Of a stretch of 64,000 nucleotides of DNA, positions 18,463 to 26,700 are shown one piece after another. A program made the translations under genes and the position numbers. The DNA comes from Archangiaceae bacterium (GTDB taxonomy: Bacteria; Myxococcota; Myxococcia; Myxococcales; Myxococcaceae): positions 62,001 through 126,000 of the forward strand of contig JADJNS010000020.1 of NCBI GenBank assembly GCA_016714225.1, written 5' to 3'. How positions within the stretch are numbered: the stretch's first letter is position 1; every line of letters begins with the position of its first letter. Under the pieces are notes generated by a model. That model worked only from the letters and a program-made list of their open reading frames with translations, was not told the DNA's origin and did not search any database.

Positions 18463-19962
18463 ATGGAAATTTCTCTCAACAGCCTGGTGGAGAGGGTCGA
18501 CGCCTTCCTCTACGAGCGCGGCGCGCTCGAGTTCCGCTTCAAGGCGGGGCTCTCGCACGAGCTGCCGCTCTCGAAGCTGCACGAGCACTTTCCCGAGCTG
18601 TCGCGCGTCGAGACCTTTCACCGGGTGCGCGAGATGCTGGCCAGCCCGCGCACCGACGGGGCGCGCAAGGTAGGCCTCAAGCTGCTGCTGCACTTCCTGG
18701 GCGACAACCTGGAAGAGGTGCGCAGCGCCTCGGCGCACGAGATCATCGCGCAGCTGTTGGCCTCGGCGCCGGTGAGCGCGGGCCACGGCGGGCCGCTGGC
18801 GCTCGGCGAAGCGGTCGCGCGCCTGCCCGACGAGCCCCACCGCGAGCGCCGCGACCTGCTCGAGCGCGAGTCGAGCCAGCTGTTCTGGGAGCGCCGGTCT
18901 TCGTGGGCGCGAAGGTTCGACGCCGCGCTCGAGCTGGCGCACGAGCTGAAAGCACCCTCATACGTAGCGCTGCGAGAAGAGCTCACCGGGGTGCAGCTTC
19001 AGCCGCTGGTCGAGGCCGCCGAGCGCACCCTGAAGCTCACCGATGACGCGTGGAGAGACCTGCTCGGCTACGCCCTCAGGCGCCTCGACCCGAACCTCGA
19101 CCGCCCGCAGCTGCACGACGCCAAGCGCGCCGCCCAGGCCCCGTGGATGATGGAGCTCTTCCGCAAGGACGACCTCTTCCCCGCGGTGACCCGCTGGCTG
19201 GCGGAGCTGGGCATGGACCCCAACGCCGAGGGGCGCCTCTCGTTCGACGCCGAAGAGCGCGAGGGCAAGCGCACCGGCGCGTTCACCGCCGAGCTGAGGG
19301 TGCCCGACGAGCTGCGGCTGGTCGCCCTGCCCCGCAACGGCTTCGAGGGCTACTCCGAGGTGCTGCGCGCGTTCGGCCGCGGCCTGCACCACGCGAACGC
19401 CTCGCGCGCCACCCCGCTGCTCGAGCGACGCCTCGGTGACGCCGCGGTGCCGCGCGCGATGGCGGCGCTGTTCGAGAACGTGATGCTCGACGAGCAGTGG
19501 CACCGCCGCTACCTGCACCTGCCGCAGGCGCAGGCGCGCGAAGCGGCGCGGCTGTTCGCGTTTCGCCAGGCGATGCGGTTTCGCCGCAAGCTGGCGCTGC
19601 TGCCGTACGCGCTCGAGCTCTACGCGCGTGGGCCGTCTGACGCGATGGCCGACGAGTACCAGGCGCGCATGCAGGCCACGCTCGGCGTGGCGGTGCCGAA
19701 AGAGCGCTTCCTCTACGACGTGCGCCCGATGCTGCTGATGGTGTCGGTGCTGCGCGCGTGGGCGCTCGAGGCGGTGCTGCTCACCCGGCTGCGCGAGCGC
19801 TTCAACGAAGACTTCTGGAGAAACCCCGCGGCCGGCCGCTGGCTCAAAGAGCTCTCGCAGCGCGGGCAGCGCGACGACGCTGCAGAGATCGCACGCCAGC
19901 TGGGCGCCGAGCTGCAGCTCGAGGCGGCGGGCACCCGCCTGGTGAAGGTGATGGGCGCCTGA
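18463..19962 (+). CDS. M3-peptidase-like protein without the zinc site
   Basis: 499 residues, mostly helical, no signal peptide. The stretch about 268-312 (KRTGAFTAELRVP, LPRNGFEGYSEV, then LRAFGRGLHHAN) follows the order and spacing of the M3 metallopeptidase core, where family members have HEAGH followed by a similar tail. Here the three zinc-site positions read Arg302, Ala303 and Arg306. A later PRAMAALFEN segment matches the region of the third ligand. So this is probably a non-catalytic M3 homologue, perhaps a binding protein or inhibitor. The ATG at 18463 follows an AGGTGGAG site. The fold assignment rests on motif order, not on a search. Confidence 0.65.
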   Translation: MEISLNSLVERVDAFLYERGALEFRFKAGLSHELPLSKLHEHFPELSRVETFHRVREMLASPRTDGARKVGLKLLLHFLGDNLEEVRSASAHEIIAQLLASAPVSAGHGGPLALGEAVARLPDEPHRERRDLLERESSQLFWERRSSWARRFDAALELAHELKAPSYVALREELTGVQLQPLVEAAERTLKLTDDAWRDLLGYALRRLDPNLDRPQLHDAKRAAQAPWMMELFRKDDLFPAVTRWLAELGMDPNAEGRLSFDAEEREGKRTGAFTAELRVPDELRLVALPRNGFEGYSEVLRAFGRGLHHANASRATPLLERRLGDAAVPRAMAALFENVMLDEQWHRRYLHLPQAQAREAARLFAFRQAMRFRRKLALLPYALELYARGPSDAMADEYQARMQATLGVAVPKERFLYDVRPMLLMVSVLRAWALEAVLLTRLRERFNEDFWRNPAAGRWLKELSQRGQRDDAAEIARQLGAELQLEAAGTRLVKVMGA

Positions 19963-20059
19963 GGGCCCATCGCTCGAGCCTCGCCCGAGCCCGTCGAGGC
20001 TCCTCACCGCGACGCCTTCGAAGGGGCGCCGGCAGATGAAGCTGCTCTCGACCGTCTCT

Positions 20060-20084
20060 GGCTCGGGAGACGACTACCCGAGCC
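20060..20084. terminator. Stem-loop between convergent genes
   Basis: A perfect 8-base inverted repeat, GGCTCGGG and CCCGAGCC with a 9-base loop, lies between the convergent ends at 19962 and 20137. A second inverted pair (GGCGGC and GCCGCC) follows. There is no T-run, so this could be a bidirectional terminator or just a barrier. Confidence 0.5.
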
Positions 20085-20136
20085 GGCGGCATCGAACCTC
20101 GAAGCCGCCACCGCCCCTGCGCTGCTGAGGTACGGC

Positions 20137-20394
20137 CTACTTCTTCTTGCGCAGCGCGCGGACGATCTTGTCCTTGTGCGCGTTGCGGGCGGTGAGCACC
20201 GGAGCGGCGACCGCCACGGGGCCCTTCGCGCTGCGCGCCTTCATCGCGCGCATCAGCTGCATCTCGATGAGCAACAGCTCGTCGCCGAGCTCGGGGTTGG
20301 CGCCGGCGGCCCGGGCGAGCGGAGCATTCAGCTCGACCTTCGCCCCGTGCCGCATGCGCAGCGCCTTCTCTTCTTCGGACGTGACGGTCTTCAC
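20137..20394 (-). CDS. Small hypothetical protein, translationally coupled
   Basis: 85 residues, highly charged, with a Lys/Arg-rich C-terminus (ending RALRKKK) and a helical middle (ELGDELLLIEMQLMRAM). No family recognised. The start is a GTG that overlaps the stop of a 19-codon upstream frame (20391-20450) by GTGA; that frame has the strong ribosome site. Two readings are possible: a leader peptide coupled to this gene, or one longer gene broken by a shift near 20393. An ATG at codon 14 is a further candidate start. Confidence 0.6.
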   Translation of the reverse strand: MKTVTSEEEKALRMRHGAKVELNAPLARAAGANPELGDELLLIEMQLMRAMKARSAKGPVAVAAPVLTARNAHKDKIVRALRKKK

Positions 20395-20450
20395 TTACCC
20401 AGCGCCACCGCCACCTCTGCTGCCGTCACCACCGCCGTCTTGCGCTCCAT
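20391..20450 (-). CDS. 19-codon upstream ORF (leader peptide or gene 5' end)
   Basis: ATG at 20450 with GAGGAGAGAG just upstream, the best ribosome site in this region. It encodes 19 residues (Lys/Thr/Ala/Val-rich) and stops inside the GTG start of the 85-residue gene. Its 5' position suggests translational coupling. Alternatively it is the true N-terminus of that protein, split off by an indel. Confidence 0.5.
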   Translation of the reverse strand: MERKTAVVTAAEVAVALGK

Positions 20451-20496
20451 TTTTCTCTCTCCTCTACAGGCCTGTTTGGGACCTGAACAGCCGGCC

Positions 20497-20604
20497 ATGT
20501 CGGACGCGGCTGAACCGCATCTGTTGGGCATTGTAGAGATCGACCACCCCCCCGCAAATTTTCGACCGCGCTATCGAAAAAGCCTCGGAGAACCGGGCAT
20601 GTAG
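20497..20604 (+). other. 35-codon ORF, possible gene remnant
   Basis: ATG at 20497 to TAG at 20604. The first part reads HLLGIVEIDHPPANF, close to the N-terminal strand of enoyl-CoA hydratases (pattern ...V..I..PPAN...), then the likeness ends. The local sequence is less GC-rich than its surroundings. It could be a decayed remnant or chance. It overlaps no other accepted gene. Confidence 0.25.
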
Positions 20605-20654
20605 CAGCACGTAGTCGATGATCTGACCGGATCAGCGGTTCAGTACACCCAACC

Positions 20655-21701
20655 CTAGTTCCGATTGGGGTCTTCGTCTTCTTCTGCGGGGGCTTCTCCG
20701 CTGGCTCCGGCGGTGCCTCCGTCGGCGCCCGCGCGGGGAACTCCGAAGCGCTCGAGGGCCGTGGCGATGCCGAGCGGCTTGTCCTGGTCGGGGAGGAACT
20801 CGGCGGGGGCCTTCAGCCTGGGGTCGACGCCGATGTCGCTGAGCGAGCTCTTGAGCACCAGCCAGAGGTCGGCGGTGCCCGCGTCCGAGGCGACGCCGAG
20901 GCGGCCGTCGAGGTTGGTCTGGAGCACCACGCTGGTCTCGGAGTCGACCCAGACGGCGCCCTGCAGCACGCGGGGCTCGCGCAGCTCGTTGAAGGCGAGG
21001 CGCTTCTGGGTGGTCGCGTCGGGGCCGTTCTTCGCCACCGGCAGCGGTGGCAGCACGCGCGGCTCTTCCTTCATCGGCGGGCCGAGCGAGACGCTGTACT
21101 TCCACGCGGTGCGGCCGGCGACGGTCTCGGTGCCGGCGGCGGTGAGCTTCAAGCGGCCACGGAAGAGCTGGTCGAAGTCGCGAATCGCGCCGTAGGTCTC
21201 GTTGCGCACCCGCTCGGCCATGCCGCGGTCGCGCAGGCGCTGGCGGTACTTGCCGTAGCGGCTGCGGGCGTAGACGTCGCCGTGCACGCGCAGCACCTCG
21301 AAGCCCTGGTCCGACGAGTTGTTCTGGGTGGCGAAGAAGTCACCGCTGACGCCACCGGGGCCGGCGAGCAGGGTGCGGTCTTCGATGAGCCGGGTGTTCT
21401 TGCCGGGGCGGTTCCACTCGAAGGTGATCTTGGCGGTGAACTTGTGGGCGCCGATGCGCTCGGTGGCCTCGGCAGCGCTCATGCCGAGCACGCGGCGGGC
21501 GACCTCGGGCTTCTCGGCGACGTCTTCGGGGGGCAGCTTCTGGCTGGCGGCGGCCACGGCCTGCGGAGGGTCTTCGGGGCTGAAGATGCGCGCCTTCGCG
21601 GCCTTGTCGACCGGGTCGGAGCAGGCGGCGAGGCACAGCGCGGCGGAGAAAATGATCTTGCGCGACAAGAGGGCGGGCAACCTAGCATGGGGTTCGCTCA
21701 T
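20655..21701 (-). CDS. Lipoprotein, outer-membrane sorting type unknown
   Basis: 348 residues. The lipobox is LAAC (about residue 26) after a basic n-region (SRKIIFSAAL). The body (about 70-320) has long beta-strand patterns with GLY/ARG turns (LLAGPGGVSGDFFAT, GRTAWKYSVSLG, VWVDSETSVVLQTNLDGRL), which resembles LolA/LppX-like or DUF-type periplasmic beta folds. The C-terminus is acidic and low-complexity. No enzyme motif is seen. The ATG at 21701 overlaps by two bases the start of the divergent DUF2058 gene, so one of the two starts may be misplaced. Confidence 0.75.
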   Translation of the reverse strand: MSEPHARLPALLSRKIIFSAALCLAACSDPVDKAAKARIFSPEDPPQAVAAASQKLPPEDVAEKPEVARRVLGMSAAEATERIGAHKFTAKITFEWNRPGKNTRLIEDRTLLAGPGGVSGDFFATQNNSSDQGFEVLRVHGDVYARSRYGKYRQRLRDRGMAERVRNETYGAIRDFDQLFRGRLKLTAAGTETVAGRTAWKYSVSLGPPMKEEPRVLPPLPVAKNGPDATTQKRLAFNELREPRVLQGAVWVDSETSVVLQTNLDGRLGVASDAGTADLWLVLKSSLSDIGVDPRLKAPAEFLPDQDKPLGIATALERFGVPRAGADGGTAGASGEAPAEEDEDPNRN

Positions 21702-22176
21702 GCAGAGTCTCAAGGACAAGCTGCTCAAGGCGGGGTTGGTAACTCAAGAACAGGCGAAAGCCACGGTCTCGAACCCGCCGCGGGAGACCGCGATTCCGAA
21801 GCTGCCCCCGCTGCCGGGCAGCCCCGCGGCGCAACGGCAGCAGTCGCAGAAGCAGCTCGAGACCGACCGCAAGGTGCGCGAGAAGGTGCTGGCCGCCCAG
21901 GTGCCGCTCGACGCCGGCGCGACCACGTTCTACTTCGTGACCCGCAAGGGCAAGGCGCGGCGGCTCGACCTGAGCGAGGCGCAGGCCAAGCTGCTCGAGT
22001 CGGGGCAGCTGGCGGTGGTCGAGCGCCCCGACCCGGGCGCCATCGAGCACGCGCTGGTGCCGGTCGCGGTGGCGCTCGAGCTCAAAGGCCTGAGCGAGAA
22101 GGTGGTGCGGTTTCTCAACCACCCCGACGTGAAGGTCGGCTTCGACGACGACTCAGAGCCGCCGCAGCAGCCGTAG
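21700..22176 (+). CDS. DUF2058 (YaiL-like) protein
   Basis: 158 residues. The start, MQSLKDKLLKAGLV, is the family signature. A Lys/Arg and Gln-rich coiled middle (residues about 45-70) and a C-terminal beta-rich half (VTRKGKARRLDLSEAQAKLLESGQLAVVE) follow. Escherichia coli YaiL belongs here; its biochemical role is not established. It runs convergently into the S24/S26-like gene, overlapping its 3' end by 24 bases. Confidence 0.85.
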   Translation: MQSLKDKLLKAGLVTQEQAKATVSNPPRETAIPKLPPLPGSPAAQRQQSQKQLETDRKVREKVLAAQVPLDAGATTFYFVTRKGKARRLDLSEAQAKLLESGQLAVVERPDPGAIEHALVPVAVALELKGLSEKVVRFLNHPDVKVGFDDDSEPPQQP

Positions 22177-22845
22177 CAGGGCGTCTTCGAGCCCGAAGCC
22201 GCGGTAGCGCTCGAGCACGTGCGCGCGGTCTTCGAGCGCGACCGCCACCAGCGCGCCGCTGCGGCCTCGCGCGCCGGCGACGCGCCCGCGGCCCAGCGCG
22301 TGGGTGAGCGCTTCGGGAGCCGGGCTCTCCCACCGCGAGAGCGCGAGCGCGACCTCGTGCAGGGCGTCGGGCCCGAGCAGCTGCGCCTGCGGCACGCCGA
22401 GCAGCAGCCTGCGACCGGGGAGCGTGGCGGTGGAGGTGGCGACCTCAACGGCGGTTCTCCAGGCCGACTGCAGGGGTGAATGCGCCGCGAACGACCAGAC
22501 GCGCTGCAGCAGGGAGATGGGCGCGCGCGGCAGCGGCGCGGTCACCCCGCTGCGCTTCACCGCGGTGGCGCGCCCGAGCGGGGTGAGCCCGTGGTCGGGG
22601 CGGCCGACGAAGCTGACGGTGGTGAGCGGCGCGGTGTGGTGCACCAGGTGGCTGACCAGCGCGCCGTCGTCGCGGCGCAGCACGGCGACGTCGCCGCGCT
22701 CGAGCAGGTCGGCGGCGCAGCGCTCGACCTTGAGCATGTCTCCGGGCCACAGCAGCGGCCACATGCTGCGCCCGCGAACCTCGACCCACACCGTCTTGCC
22801 GTGGGGGAGCGCCTCGAGCAGCGCGGCGAGGTCAGGGGCGCTCAC
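22153..22845 (-). CDS. S24/S26-like peptidase domain protein, last gene of the PqqD operon
   Basis: 230 residues from a GTG that overlaps the kinase stop by 14 bases. Residues about 17-75 carry the S24/S26 core: VEVRGRSMWPLLWPGDML with the candidate nucleophile Ser27, then LLERGDVAVLRRDDGALVSH. A clear general-base lysine is not obvious where signal peptidases have it. The remaining 150 residues are unassigned, with a helical tail. S24/S26-type proteins recur in RiPP clusters, where they are thought to cut leaders. Here it could process the small peptide encoded at 23589-23772. That is inference from position. Confidence 0.75.
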   Translation of the reverse strand: MSAPDLAALLEALPHGKTVWVEVRGRSMWPLLWPGDMLKVERCAADLLERGDVAVLRRDDGALVSHLVHHTAPLTTVSFVGRPDHGLTPLGRATAVKRSGVTAPLPRAPISLLQRVWSFAAHSPLQSAWRTAVEVATSTATLPGRRLLLGVPQAQLLGPDALHEVALALSRWESPAPEALTHALGRGRVAGARGRSGALVAVALEDRAHVLERYRGFGLEDALLRLLRRL

Positions 22846-23626
22846 GGGCCCACTCGCGCAGAAAGGTGCCGACCGCGGGGTCTTTGCGAAAGGTGAGCCG
22901 CTTCACGCCGACGCGGTCGACCAGGCCGAGCACGCGGCGCACCAGCTCGGCCTGCGACAGCTCGTCGGTGGTGGTGCGGTAGAGCTGGCCGAGCAGCTCG
23001 GGCACCGCGGCGGTGGGCTTGAGCTCTTCGAGCGCCTCGTGGGGGCCCTTGGCGAGCAGCATGAGCGCGCGCAGCGGCACGCCGCCGGGAGAGCCGACGC
23101 ACTCGACGTTCGAGCGAAACGGCGAGCCCCACACCCGGCCGTCGGGCATGAGCTGGACGATCTCGTCGGTGAGCAGCGTGGCGTGCGCGGGGTGACCCGC
23201 GCTCAAGGTGGCGAGCGTCGACTTGCCGGCGCCGCTCTGGCCGATGGCGGCGAAGCCGGCTTCGCCGAAACGAAAGGCACAGCCGTGCATCAGCACCCCG
23301 CCCTGCCGCAGCGTGGCGACCTGCCAGGCGACGCGCAGCACCGACTCGGCGGCCCAGACGTCGTCGGGTATGTGGGCGGTGAGCGTGGCGCCGTCGAGCG
23401 CGTAGAAGCCCCACGGCGCGAGTGAGCCTTCGAGTGGCTTGCGGGTGGCGGGGCCCAGCTCGGCGCGCACCACGGTGAGCTCGGGCGGCGCAGCATCGTC
23501 GACGAGAAAGGAGTCGGTATGACAACGCCCCCGAGCCAGCTCGAGGAGCTGGACGGGGGCGCGAATGCGAGCGCGAGCGCAGCTTAGGTCAGCAGCTACC
23601 GGCGCACTCGGAGCAGGGGTCGCCAT
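22832..23626 (-). CDS. HprK-related (HPr kinase-like) protein
   Basis: 264 residues as called. The P-loop is GQSGAGKST (about 129-137), preceded by GGVLMHGCAFRFGEAGFAAI and followed by LLTDEIVQLMPDG with the Asp/Glu of the Walker B-like strand. This matches the C-terminal catalytic domain of HPr kinase, of the kind found as stand-alone proteins in RiPP and peptide-tailoring clusters. Some such kinases phosphorylate a C-terminal serine of a lasso peptide. The ATG at 23626 lies inside the upstream peptide frame; internal GTG starts about 50 codons in are alternatives that would put a hairpin (23526-23561) in the leader. It overlaps the peptidase gene downstream. Confidence 0.85.
   Translation of the reverse strand: MATPAPSAPVAADLSCARARIRAPVQLLELARGRCHTDSFLVDDAAPPELTVVRAELGPATRKPLEGSLAPWGFYALDGATLTAHIPDDVWAAESVLRVAWQVATLRQGGVLMHGCAFRFGEAGFAAIGQSGAGKSTLATLSAGHPAHATLLTDEIVQLMPDGRVWGSPFRSNVECVGSPGGVPLRALMLLAKGPHEALEELKPTAAVPELLGQLYRTTTDELSQAELVRRVLGLVDRVGVKRLTFRKDPAVGTFLREWARERP
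23526..23561 (-). promoter_or_regulatory. Long stem-loop between peptide and kinase genes
   Basis: On the minus strand CGCCCCCG and CGGGGGCG pair over 8 bases, then after a small bulge CCAGCTC and GAGCTGG pair over 7, with a 3-base loop. No T-run follows, so it may be an RNA stability or attenuation element giving more peptide than enzyme. It lies inside the called 5' end of the kinase frame, so it may instead be coding. Confidence 0.6.
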
Positions 23627-23772
23627 TGTAGCAGCCGCTGTCGTTCGGGCACTGCAGCTGCGGAGGCGTGCAGATCATCAGGTTCATCGGAACCTGCACC
23701 TCGACCGACCGCAGGGCCGGCCCTCCACGACTTCTTCTGAGGCGTCTGTTCGGGCGCCGTGCTCAATGCCAT
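23589..23772 (-). CDS. Candidate Cys-rich precursor peptide, frameshifted in this sequence
   Basis: ATG at 23772, with AGGAAAGG 8 bases upstream, overlaps the stop of the giant lipoprotein gene. The first 17 codons give a charged leader (MALSTAPEQTPQKKSWR). The same strand then continues in the next frame to a TGA at 23589. Dropping one G from the run at 23721-23723 joins both into a 60-residue peptide with the leader in the first half and Cys at 34, 41, 47, 53, 56 and 60. The W-R-P and aliphatic spacing resembles leaders read by PqqD domains. I think it is the substrate of the operon, but no enzyme that would make a crosslink is present. Confidence 0.6.
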
Positions 23773-26700
23773 ATGACGACCTTTCCTGGCGACGACAGTC
23801 GATCTCCGACCACGAAGTCCCTCTTCGAATCTCCGTCGAGGTCGCCTACCACAGCCGTGAGACCGCGGATGCCCGCAGTGGGCCCGACGTAGAACTTCGA
23901 GAACCAGAAGGCGGTGCCGGCCTGGGACTCGAAGGTGTTGCCATGGTTGAACAGCGCCCAGGCGCCAGGGGTGGCGCTCGACTCGGTGCAGAGCAGGTCG
24001 TTGGCCGAGTCGCCGTTGAAGTCAGCCGCCGCCAGGGCCACGCCGAAGCTGGTGCCGACCACGCCGTTGATGGTTAGCGTCGGCGAGGCCGGGAACGTGA
24101 CCGGCGTGCCATCGGCGAAGACGAACGCACGGTCGTTGCGCGGCTGCGTGAGCACCAGGTCTCTGAGCGCCAGCGCGCCGGTGAAGTTCAGGTTGCCGAC
24201 CGCTGCGGTGCCGAGGCCGCTGGCAGTGCCGCCGGGGCTGTTCGCCACCACGTTGAGCGTCTGGTAGGCGTTCGCCGGGGTGTTGTGCACGGTGCCACCG
24301 GCGGCGGCGAGCAGCTCGGTCGCCGAGAACGCGAAGACCTGATTCACGCGGTCAGCGGCCGCCGCGACGGTGAACGCCACGCCGCCATCTGCGGTCGCAC
24401 CGAGCGGCACGATGCCGCGGGTCTGACCGAAGTTGTTGCCGTTGGCACCCGACGGCGAGGGGCCGTCGATGATCCAATCGGCCTTCGACGACTTCACGAA
24501 GGTGTCGGTGCCGTCGCGGAGCGCGTCCCAAGCGGTCTTGCTGCGACCCTTGAAGATGAACACCGCACCCGGCACGCCGGACGAAGCGGGAGCGCTGATG
24601 GCGAGCTCGTTGAAGCCGTCGGCGTTCACGTCAGGCACGGTGAAGGGCCGACCGAAGAACGTGTTCGACACCTCGCCGCGAATCTCCACGTAGCTGGCGG
24701 TGTTGATGGGCCGCGCACCACCGAAGAAGAGGAACGTGCGGCCGAAGTACGGCGAGGCGTTGAAGCCCAGCGCGCTGACCGCGATGTCGGCGGCGGCGGT
24801 GTCGCCGAAGTTGCCGACGGCGATCTCGGTGCCGAACCCTTCGACCACCGCGTTCGGGTGGGCGATGGTCTGGCAGGTCGAGGACGCGGTCGAGGTGCCC
24901 GCGGCATCGCACGCGGTCTGCGACGCGAAGGTCGCCGACCCGAAGTACACGTAGACCAGGTTGACCGACGAGTTGCCGGCCACCACGTCGTCGAACGCGT
25001 CGCCGTCGATGCTGCCGTTCACGTAGATGCTGTTGCCGAAGGTCTGCGAGGCGGTGCCGGTCGGGTTGCTCAGGGTGACCAGAGTGCCCGGGTTGGCGAC
25101 TGCTGCCGGTGCGGTGTACGGCGAGTAGTTGCCGACCTCATCTTTCGCGCGAACGGCGATGTAGTAGGTGTTGAGCGGGGGCACGGTGACGCTCTTGGCG
25201 ATCTGCGAGGCCGAGTGCGGCACCAGCGAGTCGACGAACGCCCGGGTCGAGTCGAAGTAGTCGGCAGAGGTGGCGAGGTTGTTGCCCGCGGTCACCGAGG
25301 CCGTGGTCCAGCGAATGTCGTAGCCGGCGTGCGCGCCAGACGACGAGTCGCTGCCGTCGTCGTAGGTCGGGTCCCACTGCAGGTTGACGGTCGCGGCACG
25401 GGGGTCACCCAGCGACTGCGCCACGGTCGGCGCGGCGGGGGCGATGACGTCGACCACCGCGGTGGTGTCGACGGGGCGAATGGCATTGCCCGCCTCGTCG
25501 CTGACCTCGATCTGGAACGTGCCGGTGGTGTTGTGGGTGAGCTGCGCGGCGAGACCCGCGACGCTCTGCGGGTCGGTGGTGATGTCGGCCGAGGCGACCG
25601 CGGTGCCCTGGTAGAGCACGCGGAGCGTACCGCCCACCGCGCCCGCGATGGTGGTGGCGGTGACGTTGAAGTCGGCCGGCGCGCCCGGGCTCACGTCGGC
25701 GACATAGCCGGCGCTGCCGATGTTCGGGTTGCCCGCGGCGACGAACTTGAGGCTGGTGCCGGTCGGAGTGACCGCGGCCACCGTCGGGGCGGTGAGGTCG
25801 ACGACGACGTTGGCGAGATCGGAGCTGGTGAGCAGCCCGGTGCCGTTGTTGATGGTCAGCCGCAGCGTGTACGGGCCACCTTCGGCGAGCAGCGCGTTGA
25901 TGGTCACGTCGCCCGACGCGTTCACGGTGCCGGTGCCGAGCGAGGTCGGAGAGCCGGTGGCGTTGAACAGCGTCACGGCCTGACCGGCCATGCAGTTGCT
26001 GCTGTGACCGGTGACCACGAAGTCGGCGCTGGTCGGAGTCGCAGGCGTGGTGTCGGCGGACTTGTTGATGAACGCCTTGCCCGACGCGCCGGCGACCGGC
26101 GAGACGAACGAGATGCTGCAGCCCATCGCGTTGACGGTGATCGCCACGGGAGCCGTGGTGCACGAGTTGCCGGCGGCATCGGTCACATCGGCGGTGATGT
26201 TCTGGGTTCCGCTCGGGTAGCTGAGCGTGCCGGCCGCCGAGGTGCCCGTGACGGTCAGGGTGCCGAGCGGCGTGGCCTGGCCCGACGACCTCACCGTGAC
26301 GGGGCGACCCGCAGCGCCGTTCACCGTGATGTCGGTGGGAATGCTGAAGCTCGAGTAGCCACCGGCCGCCGGGGCGGTGATCGAGCAGGTCGGAGGCGTC
26401 AGGTCGACGACGATGCTGGGCTTCGTCGCCGGAGGAGCCGGGTTGCCCGACGAATCGACGCAGGTCGCCGTGACGGTGTAGGTGCCGTCGGTGACGGTGA
26501 AGTCGTTCTGGGCGATGCCTCCGCTGGTCGCGGGCGAAGCGGTGTTGGTCGCGGTGCCGGTGAGATCGAACTTCACGGTCGCGACGTCAGCCGAGGTGCT
26601 GGCGCGCGCGCGCAGCTGGAAGCCGGCGGTGGCAGTGTCGACGTCATCGGGGCCGCCGTAGAGCGTGCCCGACGGGTCGAGCAGCGCGCAGGTCGGAGCC

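Noticed and set aside
20030..20120. Possible tRNA or other structured RNA near GGCTCGGG and GGTTCGAT-like bases
   Set aside because: No cloverleaf can be formed with an acceptor stem and anticodon loop. The inverted repeats are better read as a terminator.
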